Source: Glandiceps talaboti | Lineage: Eukaryota; Hemichordata; Enteropneusta; Spengelidae | Length of the DNA: 64,000 nt | Assembly (NCBI RefSeq): GCF_964340395.1 | Contig: NC_135569.1 | Location: forward strand, 7,940,540-8,004,539 | Direction: 5' to 3' | Shown here: piece by piece, positions 11,611 through 25,697 of the stretch | How the letters are laid out: the number at the start of each line of letters is the position of its first letter | Numbering within the stretch: the stretch's first letter is position 1 | Translations under genes and position numbers: made by a program | Notes under the pieces: generated by a model | Databases searched by the model: none | What the model saw: only the letters and a program-made list of their open reading frames with translations | What the model was told of the DNA's origin: nothing

Positions 11611-14600
11611 ATATATATAGAGCTCCACCAGCAGGATGGTTAGTGCAGTACGCTTATACAAAGTCACTTTAGTAGGCTTTCTCACTGCATGAAAAATTCA
11701 AAACGCCAACTGAAAATGATCATCAGTATTACTTTAACTCGATTTGAAAAAAATGGCGAATGATATGATATTGTAGTAGACTTTAATTTAGATTAAATTT
11801 AAATTTATTTGAACAAACTATTCTATGCATAGACTAAGTGATGTTGCTTCGTCTATGATGTCACTTTGTCAAAGGAAGTTGTATGAATACACATGATCAT
11901 AATAGCAATAGCGAATATCGAAAATTGGCTACTACGTTAGTAATCATCATGCTTATATTCCAGGGAACAATAAATCTCCACAATTGTCATTTAGAAGGTT
12001 CTTGCCATACCAAGGTGATTTGGAGTATTATATATATCCTCATAATACTACGAACTCTCATTATAGATTCATCCACACGTACTTTTTGACAACAGATCAT
12101 GATCCAAAAGTTTAGCTTGATATTATATTAAACATTTACCAGACACAAATGAACCATGTCAAAAGTTACATTTTGAACCTTATAATGTTTAGAGGCGTGT
12201 ACTTTGATGCTGGAAGGCATTAAAACATAGCATATATGCATAGTTCATCCGCGGAGCTCATTACAGATTTAAGAACAAGGGTTTCCATGATTGCGGAAAT
12301 TAAAAAAAATCACAGATATCCGTTAGGATTACCAAATATCTCTTTTACTTAATTTATATAACTTTACAAATCTTATCCCCATGACGATAAATGACAGAAT
12401 TTCTTCTCAACATTGAGTATTCAGTATACATCTTCACAATTTTGAATTTATGCTATGGTTCTAAACATCTCACAGGAAAGCATGTCTTAGGCAGTATGCA
12501 GAGGTGAACAACTACAAATGTATGATGTATAATGTATATTCCAACATAATTATATTTGATTCGCTTCTTCTGTATTATTTCGGAAATGAATATGTTCAAG
12601 TCTCTTTTCAGATCTTCTACCTGAGCTATTCGCAAATTGACCGGGAGCAGCATATCATTTCTAGCCGCTGTAAAGCTTTAGTTTCATGATATATTCTCAT
12701 GGGTTCTAGCTTAATTCTTGTGTGTTTGTGTGCGAAGCAATATCTAATCATTAACTTGACATAGACAAACTGGAAAGTTAAGACAGCAAAGGACTTGTAG
12801 CAAATCCATGGGATTTGTGTGTGCAATTGTTAAAGTTTACAATACAATATAAGAGATGGGGATAGTTGAGCGCCCTCCCACGGATATAATTATAGCGGAT
12901 GAAACATGATGATAACCGGATTAATATATAAAGGTTAGAGGGAATATTGCTAGAGACCAAAACTCTGTTATGACTTCGCAAATGACAACCTTGAATCATC
13001 GAGAGAAAAAACTAATTTCCTAACTATGGGTGATAATAATTGGACAAACATGGGGCAACTACCACTTGGAATTAAAATAATTTCCTACTCCAAACTTACC
13101 CACGTTCAATCACGATGATGGATCTAGGATTTGACATCTTAGTAATGTGTTCAATGGTTAGGTCACTGGAAATATGTGACCATACTTTATACTACCAAAG
13201 ATCTGACATGTGGATCCTTTACAGCTTTAGATGTTAATTTGTTTAAGCTCTGAGGTAGAATTCTGTTTTAGTAGGTGACACGTTTCTGAAATTGACCTAA
13301 TTGTTCATAAGTATTACAACAAATAATTTTAAAATTAAAAAGATATTAAATAATCATTGGGTATAGAAACACGGGACTTATAGGCATATGCTGTATTATA
13401 CTTACTATTGGGATGATAAATTGAGAGAGACTTTACGCCAGGCTTAATCTTAGACAATTAATCACAGTCTTGATTGTTGATATCATATTTGGAATGTTTT
13501 ATTAATGTTTATTGGTTGTTTTAATGGTTTCTCATTAAGATTGTGTGTACGTTTTGATGACATTAGCTATATTAGTGATATTCACATGTTATTTAACCTG
13601 TCATGACAGTTTGACCATGTAGTTACATTCCTGGTAAAAAAAGCACCATGATCAGAATCTTTGGAGACGATACCATTAAGCCAGACACATAATTATATAA
13701 TTAAGCGTTAATCCCAATACAGGATCAGCGTCATCGTTAAGACATACACAGCGACGCGTAAACTTAATGATCATTTAATCTCAACTGATACGTTGTTTAG
13801 TTTGAATTAATGTTAACCAACAAAAGACTTTTCCGAATTGGAAATCATATCGTATGTGCGAAGCAAGAAGTCCTAACGAGGTTATCCCTAATGTGTACTT
13901 CAGATTTGCAAATGAATACCGGCAATGGAGAATCGATAAGGAAATCGTGTGTTTGATTGCATACTAATTTCGACTATTAGTATTCAATCTCTCTGTCTCC
14001 ACTTTGACAGGCTTTCTTGCACAAAGACATCTATCAACTGGTAAGTGTCATCGGAATTGTGACATTATTCTTAAAGCTGTTATCGCTTCTAGCATCCTCC
14101 GCTACGTAATATATAATTAGCACACTCGAGTCTATTAGCCTTGTCTTTATAATCGACACTTGAAATATGAATTACCGTAAACGCTCTTACTTTATGGTAA
14201 ATTTTCAGCCTGGCTCTAGTTGAGTGTTTCTACTTCTATTTGACTTTCTCGACCCCACTTGGTATTTCAGAAGTACTGGGCATTGACATCCTGTTTTCAA
14301 ACATTCCGAGTAATCTAGATTAAGTCATGATGGTTGTTGCGTAAATGCAACAGTACTACGATTACGAAATTGTAGTGCTCAGCTATTAAGGCACTATCAT
14401 AGCACAACGATTTGTTTGATTGGTTTAGACCATGTCACATTGTGTGGACGAGTCTCTTGTTTTGGTCTAAAATTTGCATACAGCAGGCACCGCTCCTTGT
14501 TTATTCGTAGTTATTTCCCTCGGGTTTTAGCCTTTGGAGATATTTGCTACATGAACAGCCCTCGAGGTAATAATCGTCTTATAGTACCCTCATGACCAGA

Positions 14601-16794
14601 CAATACGTGTATTCGAACATGACTTGTTTATAAGGGAAACGTACGTAATGCACTCAAATTATACCTCCTTGAATCATTCACTCGGTTTGTCTGCATCTAA
14701 TGAAACATATCCAATGGTTACAGGCGATGATTAAACATGTTTACTAAGGTTATCGCAGAAAAAGGTTCAACCCATGCCTCTTTAAACAGTCGATGTATCA
14801 TATAGGTCTTAGAGTGCGAACATATATATCACACTCTCGCTTCCTCAGTTGTATGGTAAGTGACAGAACAATAACATAATTAAAACACCTACTCGAAGCT
14901 CTATTGAACTTGGACATGTTATATTCTCAAAGAATATTGTTCTTCAATCAGTTGTCGCCCGCTCAATGTAGCACCCTTACATCACTTGAAGTAATCTCAG
15001 CGTTATATCTATTAGAGAAATATTGTAACATAGATAAACAATTGGATATAAAAAGGGTGAAAATTCGTAAATTTTGCCTCCAAAGGATTGTGATTACTTC
15101 TTATATTTTTCAATATCAAATCTAAAACATGCAATTAATGAATGGCTGCCTTTACATATCTTGCCAAAACACTGAATTAAGATTTCACATGTTTCCAGGA
15201 TCTTAAAATATCAGAGTGTCCACAGGTAGGATGATACTTTAATAGAATGAATGGTTCTTACGGCCTACCACCTAGCAATTGACATGACTTTAAATAAAGT
15301 TCTCTTTTCTGAATTTGAGAAAAGAGCATACATGAAGCAAACCTGCCACGAGTTACGATTAAACGCTGTTAAGTAATACATTCAATTTGATTAACGAGGA
15401 ATTTCCGATAGTTGTACGAAACTTCAAAGAAATATCTAGCGATGGAAAGTCAGTAGGTCTATGTATTGACTATTGTTGGTTTCTTCTCATATATACAGTC
15501 ATTAGAGATTGGAAGAACAGTTTTATATTGTCTTTTTAAGTTGATGTCAGTTTACTCATCCACTATTTCTTGCGAGACTTCACAGTTTTCGCGATTTTAT
15601 ATTATTTTTCTTGAATACGCAAACAAAGGTTTGGGGTCAGCAGTGAAAACCTAGGTGGGGTCGGGTAACCGGAACCAAACAATTTTTGTCTAGCATTAGG
15701 GTGAAATTATATAAAAACATAAGATAATTAAGTATACTTCGTTTTAGCTTTATATTCAGAAGTATCATATTGAGTTCTGTAATGGTTACAGTTGTTTTGG
15801 ACATACGGCTTTCGGATTAACATTATTTATATAGCCTAAGCTTCGTTTTATTTTTATGGTTAATATATTACTCTAAAGATATGAAATGCTTCCTAAAACG
15901 ACAATCAATGTAAAGAAGCAATAAAATTAGCACATTATACAGGCTCCATTACTTTAATACGCCCCCGAATAAATACTTAAATTCTTCTTAGCAATCCTTC
16001 CTATTAAGTTTACTACCTAGGCAGGTCATAAAAATGTTCTCACAACTGAATAGCTCATTCTAATTGAAAACCAGTTAGGGAAGACAGTTTATCAAGTCAG
16101 TGATGATCATGGCCACTAGTACTATTGATAATTTTAGACACATGGATTGGGGAAGCGTTACTAACAAATACGAATGTAAATAAAGGTTGATATGAGGTCC
16201 GACTATGGTTAAGTATGGAGATCATTTTGATTTTAGTACAATTAGAAAAGGGTAAGACAGAGATACAGACTTTACACATACAACGATAGCCAGTCGGATG
16301 ATGCTAACACAGACACGACTACAACTGTCGTTTTTACATGATTATCAACTTGATATAAGCTACCAACGGACATTTATGTAATTACGCTCACAGTGGGGAG
16401 CTGTGTGATAATAAGTTTACCCATTCAGTGTTTACACTACTTGATGAGAGAGTGGGGTAATAAAGGTGCAGCTATTACTCACTTGTGTGACCTATCACAT
16501 TGAATGGCAAAATAGTTTTAGTTTGTGTCTATCTCATTAAACCGATAGCTTATTTTCCGGAGTAATATCATGACTCTAATTTCCAAACATTGTATTGCGT
16601 CTCTTTGACTTTACTTGCTAGAGTAACCCCTGGCCAAAATTATAGAAGTCCATGTCCTTACAATCCATACAGCTAACATAAATGAATAAGCTATTTGTAG
16701 ACATATTGTCTACTATTTAGGAAGGCATGTCTAGGGGAAAGGGTCGTGAAAACATTAACAACCAGGTTTAAATGAAATGCTTTCCGTAGGGGCA
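11611..16794. other. long unique stretch, no gene recognised
   Basis: About 5 kb with no repeat array, no LINE motif and no convincing exon on either strand. Frames of 60-75 codons (for example 11883-12089, 12453-12653 minus, 12778-12999 minus, 14904-15125, 15466-15654, 16097-16279 minus) carry no recognisable domains. It is the longest repeat-poor part of the left half, so any conserved non-coding elements could sit here, but conservation cannot be judged from one sequence. Confidence 0.45.
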
Positions 16795-17358
<564 letters not shown>

Positions 17359-17568
17359 AAGACGTATGTTGTAATTCTTGCCTTAGCTGGAGGATGGAAT
17401 AGAATAGTGGCATGTGTTTCAAATGTCTCTGGTGATGCGTAACGTTGCTAAAGGGTGATTGAACCAAATGGCACATCTTCACAGGCCAACCACATGGCAG
17501 AAAGTTAAACCAATCTCACACCATTACAAAGGGTAAGTCAAGAGCTTTTAGAAAATACATACTTTTAG

Positions 17569-17614
17569 TGTGTGTGTGTGTGTGTGTGTTTGTTTGTGGG
17601 TGTGTGTATGTGTA
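17569..17614. repeat. imperfect GT microsatellite
   Basis: GT units with GTTT and GGG interruptions. Confidence 0.9.
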
Positions 17615-18449
17615 TGATGATGTCAAGCTTATTTAGAGACCTTTATTTACATGATACCTTGTGTATGTTGTATAACTTTACATGGCAATGTCACGATCCA
17701 AACATAATATTCAAAACACACCATAAAACGCTTTATATACCTTCATCGTAAAACTTTGGAAGCTCTCTGGAAATATATACAATTCAATTGACATTCTGTT
17801 CTAAGGACTGGATCATTCGTAGTTTGTTTTAATGTAGATTATTTCGGTTTCATTTGTAAATCACATTACTGAGAACTATTACCTTATTAGAAACCCCCAA
17901 GGTCGTTGCAAAGCAAATTGAGATTTAATGAGGCAAATGATCTCGTCTTCCGATTATCGCTGCTCATTGGGATTCGCCTGTAGGCTTTTTAGGCTACAAA
18001 ATCTATATTAACGGCAACTAGTTAAACATAAACTAGCACCTTAATTGTCGTGGGTTACGTGTTGAGTGTACCGAGTCGAGTGATGACAAGCTGGGGCAAT
18101 CAATAGCCACCAATTGTATACTATATTATCGTGGACAGAATACAAGTCTGTGAAATGGCTCAATTAATGATTACTAATGCATACACTATCTATATACAAC
18201 ATGTCGTGCGCCCCATCAACATCACAAATCTGATGACGTTGCATGGCCTCACTGTAGTTCCGTTATGAGCTTTCGTAAACAGTGGGAGCTTATATCGGAA
18301 ATCATTATAAGTTATAAGACAAAGTTACCGAGCCCCAATGTTGCCTTTTATCGAGAATTAACCTAACCATATCAAATATCTAGATATAGTTAATGACCAT
18401 GGCAGGAGAAATACAGGTATATGGAAATGTAGGTATATATATAACACTG
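17615..18449. other. unique sequence, nothing recognised
   Basis: No gene or repeat is recognised. Confidence 0.45.
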
Positions 18450-18650
18450 CTTTTATGGAACAGTATACCATTTCAACTTCGTTCATCACCCACCGTCGAC
18501 CAATTCAAGAAAGATATCAAGACGCATCTGTTCTTAAGAGCTTTCTAACTTTTACAATGATCTCCAATAATTGATCCTGTTCAGCACCATAGAACATTAT
18601 GTTTAAATGAATTTTGGCGCTATACAAATTCTTTGATTGGTGTGGTTATA
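18450..18650 (+). pseudogene. 3' end of a CR1-like LINE (ORF2 C-terminus plus 3' UTR)
   Basis: An open frame at 18450-18548 reads LWNSIPFQL..SPTVDQFKKD then IKTHLFLRAF and stop. That is the standard C-terminus of CR1/L2-type ORF2 proteins (LWN.LP..LR...S...FK..LKTHLF). The 3' UTR continues to about 18645, ending in TTTGGCGCTATACAAAT...TTGATTGG. The C-terminus is in frame without a stop, but everything upstream is missing, as in a severely 5'-truncated insertion. The 3' UTR matches the copy at 29499-29603. Confidence 0.8.
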
Positions 18651-20199
18651 TATCGACAGTGTATACTTTAAGCCAGACCCCTATATTTCAGTTTTCGTAT
18701 TCAGATATCCTGAGAATGGATCATAACACACTTAAGAATGATATCAATAGGTTAGGCAATATCCTAATTCGTTTCAAGTAAATGAAATGTTTAACTTTGG
18801 TCAATCTTGAATTGAATGTTTCGAAAGCAAATCTAACTTTAAGTTAACTCTTTATCATTTGAATTTATCTTCTCAGTGGTATCATAAGTATATCATTGTT
18901 TGTTGAATATTTTAGCGATTGGTAACACTTGCCTTGGCGAACATGGAGAATAGTAATCTTACCGAACAGACATAATACAATATTTATCAAGGGTTGATCA
19001 GACTTTTGCTTTAATATGTAATAGTTTTAACACAGGGTCAATTTGTTGCACTTATAACAAGATCTCGTAATGTATCTGCACTAACAGTCCTAACTTGACT
19101 TTGGGGCAAAGTGCTCATTGTTTTTTAATTCTTCTCTACAACAAATGAGACAGTACTATGGACTGTACACATTCAATTTCCTGCCGTTTATTATGTGTTA
19201 CAGCAACGTGCTGTTTGACCGACCAAAATGACATACTCGATTCAAGACCTAGATATTTAGCAGAGTCTGGCGAAAATGTTTGGAAACAAATACTTTCAGT
19301 TGAAACGTATGACCATCATTATTTGTATAATATCCTACTCCACCATCTTGTTTCTTGTTTATTAGCATAATTAGGAAGAGGCATGATACTTTTCGTACAT
19401 GGTTGGCGACTGTCTGACTGTCGCTGTTTGAGTACATGCTTGTGGGTGATTAAATCCCACTTTTTAGAGTAAAAATAGTGTATTTGTTAATGATGTACCC
19501 TCAGGTGTCCATACAAGAGGAAAGTTCATTTAGGTGTGCATCACGTAGTCGTACTGTTAGACGCTATCAAAAGGACGTGACACACGTGATCCACGACAAG
19601 TCACAAATATCATATATGTGCCTGTTTTATTTGATTCAGTTCAATAACTAGAGTAAAACAAATTCCAAGAAAACAGATTTGTTTTTCTATAGCTTGGTAA
19701 ATCGCGAAATCATACGACATCTGTGTTTTCTGTTCACTATCTTCACAACTGATTCTTGCGGAAAAAGCGTTCATAGACAATGACAATTTGTCAATTGATA
19801 GGATGTACTACTAGAATATTCGGAGCATCCGATTGTATTGCTATTTACATTAAGCCTAATACATTGAAAGCATGTCAAATGTAAAATTCAATAATTGGTT
19901 TATCAGGTTTGTCTTTGTGGTTGATTTATGTGAGTTCGGATTTAAAGAATATAAGTATTGAAACATACAAAGAGATACAGTTTCTAATCAACTAGATTGA
20001 TGATAATGGATGCTTTATGTATTTGTTCATCTGCTAATTAATAGATATGTAATAACTAATGGATATATACATCATTTATGTCTTTATAATGTAAATATTA
20101 ACAGGTCATAGCAACGATATTCTTCTGAATGATGCAAATCTTGGAAAATTGATGTCTTGTGCTCAAGAGTAATTGCTATCCATGTGCATATAATGTGTA
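18651..20199. other. unique sequence, nothing recognised
   Basis: No gene is recognised. The small frames at 19158-19370 (+) and 19249-19437 (-) overlap each other and have no domains. Confidence 0.45.
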
Positions 20200-20354
20200 A
20201 ATGAATGTATGTATGTATGTATGTATGTATGTATGTATGTATGTATGTATGTATGTACGTATGCATGCATGCATGCATGCATGCATGCATGCATGTATGT
20301 ATGTATGTATGTATGTATGTATGTATGTATGTATGTATGTATGTATGTATGTAT
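20200..20354. repeat. ATGT array with central ATGC block
   Basis: ATGT units (20200-20260), then ATGC units (about 20261-20294), then ATGT units again to 20354. The variant block is symmetrically placed in the middle. Confidence 0.97.
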
Positions 20355-22509
20355 TGATAGAAGTCATTACAGTGGACTTCATATGAAAAAGTTGTGATTA
20401 AACTACATTACTACCAATATCGTTTATTTGCTAAATTCATATTATTGGATACGCATTCATAATGAAAAGTTTAAAGTCGGCAATTTTAACCATGCTGAGT
20501 CAGACAACATAAAGTTAGTTGGACACATTTCTAACTACAGCTCAGTTAAATGTGATTTTCTACCATAATTAAATGATTGATTGATTAAGTAGGTCAAGAC
20601 ATATACACGTCATGACCTCTACGAATTTCCTTAAGGTATAGTTGTATAATGTATTTATATACATTCAGATGTGTGTTCATCAAAACAAATCGAAAAGAAA
20701 ATGAGGATGCCCTTATGTCAGTATCTTGACATGTTCATCTGCCCTTAAATATTATAAGATTATCAAATAATGGAAAAAACTCCAATCCCGTTATTAGACA
20801 TTCAGCTATTTATTCTCTCCCTTGTTTTCCTAAAGATACACTGTAATTTTAATGCGATTGCAAGAATCTTGATATATTTCTACGAACATATGAACTTGTG
20901 AATAATTAGTTTCTATATATTGCACGCCACGTTTACGCTTCAAATACTGTACAGTGGTATTACTGCATAACCCCTTTTCCCCAACCGACCTAGTGGCCAT
21001 TTCAAACCTCATATCGGATAGTCGATTGAAGTGATCTGTTTTTGTTTAAACCTATACTGGATGCAACTGGGTCTTTTTTTAGCCAGATACCCTAATATGT
21101 ATTTACTAACATTGTTCAATTAACTGTAAAAAGATATAGATATTGTACCTGGTAATTAATGGCAGATTTTATCTGTAGGTAGTGTTCTGACATGTTTAAG
21201 TCTTGATTTTGAATAAATATTCAATATCGAAGCACAAGCTAGCTCATACAATTTCATTCTCGGTGATCGCTACGTATTTATTCACGGCTTGTCTCTTGAA
21301 TGGTTACAACTTCCTTCAATTTCCTTCTTCAAAGTGTTCAGTCAATGGAGGCAATGATGTTACGGTCCGTACCGTCAAACACTTTCAGTCATTGCGTTTT
21401 CTTACCGTGCTGTGTACATCTACACACCCAAGTTTACCTATACAGGAATGAATACTCCTGGTGTTCAATATTGTGAAGTAGGCCATTATATCTAACAACC
21501 CGGTTTCAACAACTAATCCAGTTGCAGCTAGTGTATCTTTAAGAAATGGAACTACTTATAAGGTTTCAACAATTACAAGTTTGTGATTCTGTTATAACTC
21601 GTAGTAAAATCAGAACATGTTGGCGACAACATGGCGTCATCACTTTAATGTTAAAGCGTACATGTTTCCAACGTGTGCATTTTTCAAAAGATCTTTACAA
21701 TCGTATTCATGCTGATAACCAAAGAATTATGTAAACATTTGGCCATGCTTAAGGAATCCAATTTTGAAATACATCGCCAAAAGTAAATAATTAACAAAAT
21801 TATTATTTTCACACACACTATGAACATTTGATGATCTGTTTTACCTATTTGGGGTCTACATGTCTACGAATTCAACTTTAAAAAACTTGGTATTATTAAT
21901 TTCCTTTTCAAAAAATATTGGCATTTGTATAGCAACAAAAAGAGTATTCATTCAGAATATTGCATGTTGTTGTTTATTGAACCTCATTGTTAAAAGTAAT
22001 AATGAATCTTCTTTTGTGAATGTCTTTCAACTAAGTATAAGGTTCTTTACCTAACAAACTAGACAGGGTATGGTCTTTACAATCTGAAATTACTGCCATG
22101 TACCCGAATTTACTATGAAGTAACGTCGACGTCAGCTGAATGGTTTTTACCTAAGGCACTGGGCAAGGGTCAGTCGATGACAGCCTTCAATCATCCCATT
22201 AGTTACACCAACGCTTTTGCTATAATCATATTTGTTCATGTCTGAGTCAATCATGGTAAATGTAACCCTTTATGTCAATTATTTAATGGATAAACAGACA
22301 CAGCTGATGCTCATGCATTATAGACAATGTCAGTTACAACTGCATCTTACAAGCTTTTCTTCAACACGTAAATGATGTCTTTGGTTTGATGATTAAATTG
22401 ATAAAACCCAAAACTATTTATAATACATGTGTTCGGTAACTCATAATGAATAACACCACATTATGACTTAGCATATACATAAACAGAGAAAAACATGGGT
22501 GGACGGACG
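20355..22509. other. unique sequence, nothing recognised
   Basis: No gene, RNA or repeat is recognised. Open frames of 60-82 codons (for example 21203-21451, 21546-21734, 21860-22054) have no domain features. Confidence 0.45.
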
Positions 22510-22510
22510 A

Positions 22511-22573
<63 letters not shown>

Positions 22574-22586
22574 CACACACAGACAC

Positions 22587-22617
<31 letters not shown>

Positions 22618-22634
22618 CACACACACACACAGAA

Positions 22635-22695
<61 letters not shown>

Positions 22696-22755
22696 TACAT
22701 ACATACATACATACATGCAGCATACATACATACATACATACATACATACATACAT

Positions 22756-22816
<61 letters not shown>

Positions 22817-22868
22817 CATACATACATATATACATACATGCATGCATACATGCATACATGCATACATA
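22510..22868. repeat. compound ACAG / AC / CATA array
   Basis: Two long ACAG blocks are separated by AC-rich segments (about 22510-22696). They are followed by CATA with an AC run (about 22773-22787) and then CATG-containing units to 22868. The long RQTD, VCLS and TYIH frames on both strands are artefacts. Confidence 0.97.
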
Positions 22869-23107
22869 AAAACACTTTCAAAGTTATGTTGGTTAAATTT
22901 TGAGTTGGTCTCTCTCAGAGATGAAAATCAATCACCCCTGTAATCAAAGTTCGCAAACTTTCAAGGAGTGTTACTGGTATTCATCGATCCGTTAAGATCA
23001 CTGGTAATTGACAGTCATCAATTATGTGATACTCAATTAATTCAATGTATTATTGATATTGCACGCGATATCAACATTAACCCAACTAACCTTGAAACGA
23101 TTTCACT

Positions 23108-23181
23108 TATGTATGTATGTATGTATGTATGTATGTATGTATGTATGTATGTATGTATGTATGTATGTATGTATGTATGTA

Positions 23182-23216
<35 letters not shown>

Positions 23217-23252
23217 ATGTATGTATGTATGTATGTATGTATGTATGTATGT
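23108..23252. repeat. ATGT array with a GT core
   Basis: ATGT units on both sides of a short GT run near 23183-23200. Confidence 0.97.
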
Positions 23253-25564
23253 CTGATTTTGACTAATCAACAAACACGGTTTATATACAAACAAAATGTT
23301 ACATGCAACAATGGTTTCTCGTAAGAAATACTAGTACAAACTGAACTGCTTAAGGGATGAAATGGGAAGAGGAATACTATTAAGAACATCTCTGTTTTGT
23401 TTTCAGAAATCAAACCTGGCCGTCTTTCTCTGTTTTGTTTTTTCAAAAGTTCGCATTCATTCAACCAATCAACCAGCCAACCAGCAACCAACCAACCGAC
23501 CGTTGAGTTTTGCCTCCCCCCCCCCCTCATAATATTTGACGCTATTTAAGTAGTGGATGATTCACTGAGAAATATTGATGAGAAAATTAGCTTATTTTAC
23601 AACGTATCAGTCGTGTAGTACGAATGTCAAGTGTTTCATTTCATAAATTGTGTTTATACAATATAGTGGTAATGTTTGAATTGAATCAGTGACCTTCTTG
23701 ACATTAAATACCTAGAAGGTGTTGTGTAGTCGCTGGTGCTTACCACAGACTTTGAATTGTTGTGCATGTAATCTCAGCTCTTGATCACATTAACTTGGAA
23801 ATGGAAATTGGATAGAACTCGTACCCTTAAGCTTAAGTAGCCGAAGTCTTTTTCACACTTAAAAAGGCATGACTATCTTTCAAAGCGATAATGTCTAAGC
23901 CATAGCAATATATGTCGTGATTCGCACATCTTGAGGAGACATATCGCCACCTACATACATATTATTTACCACCACCACCACCCACATCACTACTACTACA
24001 TTGATACAGACTTATTCTCATGAACTGTAACAGTTATTTATTTTTTTAGAAAAGTCGTGTTTCTTTCTGAAGGTAAACTCAATTAGATAAGGGAAACTTA
24101 AAGTGCATTTACAGGTCAGTCAACATAGGGTCTTTGTTTCTGATATTATCATTGAAAATTATTGATTTCAGCTATGTCCTAGATTTTTCCTCTCTATAGC
24201 CTTGCTACTAAGGTCAATGAAATCCCTTTGGGATATGATGAACGTTAAGTGTGCTCTTTGTCACGTGTAGGGTCATCAATACTCCTAAAGGGTTCTGCAC
24301 ACCTCCATTTTTCTCACACCTCAGACCACCAAACAAATCTAAGCTCTCACGGAGAAAGACGATTTTTAATGAACTATACGTTTCAGTAAGCCGTTTTATA
24401 AGGGAACAAAATAGAAACAGCAACGTTCAAGGCAGAATAATTTCAAGATTTAACATCAACTCAGTTTTGCTCGATTATCAAGAAACACAAACTAGAAAGT
24501 TCTTTTACATTCATTGTCCTAAGAGTTATAGTTTAGTTGTGAGAATGACATTTACGTCCACCTTTATCTGGCTCTGTGGGGAGCCTGCTAGTAGTTGTCC
24601 AATGCTATATGTCAATATAGTTGTCACTTCAACGTTCTCAGTCAAAGAACCTAGTTCAATGAACGTGACTGTACTGATGGCAATGACCCTGATTCAGACT
24701 CTAAAATGGATGTCATGACGTCATTAATTATACAAGCTTAAAAGTCAATTTAGTTATCGCAAATGTCAGTAAAAGGCATATATATCAAAAATTTGTAATG
24801 GATAGATCGAGGACAAACAAGCATCGCCCTTCAAGTTACATTTTGATAACAATCCTTTGTAAACGAAATATCGCCAATAATTAGCTCGGAATGTGAACAT
24901 TTGAGGAAAAGATCTGACGATTATTTGTTAGCTGCGTATTTATCCTTTATACTACATTTTTCCTCGTTAGTGACAACTTTGGAATATTTTCTACTTCCTC
25001 AACTGAAGTGAGTTACACCTCATACATTTTAAAATATCAATGTGTAACGCTTAAACAGTTACTCAAATGTGAAAAATTGCAATTGCATTGCAACAGTAAT
25101 GTTTTTAAGCAATTCAACGTATATTTGTTGTATGATGTAATGCTGTCCTCACACGATGTCAGCTCTTTGATTCACCTAAATATTGGTACAAAATTTGTCA
25201 ATGTCAGATGTCCCATTTTGTGTCCGAGGCAGTGATTTTTGATGTTTTGACACACTATATTATCAGTGACATATGACTGCGTTATAGAAATACGAAATAA
25301 TCGTTTGGAAGAAACTCGAAGTGTCAGGTTATATATTTAACAGTCAGAACGTAGATGTGTTGATAAACAATGTCGACAAGTCCTCTAGTCTATTTTTAAA
25401 TTACATCTACCAATGTTTCGACCCCACGTGGGAGGTCTTCAGGATCCACCGGTCTAAAAACAATAACATTACCGATTTCATTGCTAGTCACTACAAGCTT
25501 TGTGGTCCAGACTAGAATGTTTCTACCACGGTACCAATGTTGCTATGATTTACATCTTCCATCT
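23253..25564. other. mostly unique sequence with small simple repeats
   Basis: An AACC/CAAC-rich tract lies at about 23461-23503, followed by a C tract (about 23514-23526). A CCA-rich stretch lies near 23969-23983. The longest non-microsatellite open frame of the window is here (24251-24718, 155 codons), but it shows no domain, signal peptide or splice context that would make it a gene. Confidence 0.45.
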
Positions 25565-25605
25565 CCACCACCACCACCACCACCACCACCACCACCACCA
25601 CCACC

Positions 25606-25697
<92 letters not shown>
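25565..25697. repeat. compound trinucleotide array CAC, CAA, CTA
   Basis: Three pure trinucleotide blocks follow each other: CAC (about 25565-25607), CAA (about 25607-25648) and CTA (about 25648-25697), roughly 14-16 units each. The Pro, His, Gln, Asn, Leu and Tyr homopolymer frames are artefacts. Confidence 0.97.

Noticed and set aside
22495-22903. Tandem repeat considered as a CRISPR-like or satellite array
   Set aside because: The units are 4 bp with no spacers. It is a plain compound microsatellite.
24251-24718. 155-codon open frame, the longest outside microsatellites
   Set aside because: No domain, signal peptide or splice context, and the sequence on the opposite strand is equally plausible. 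Best explained as a chance frame.
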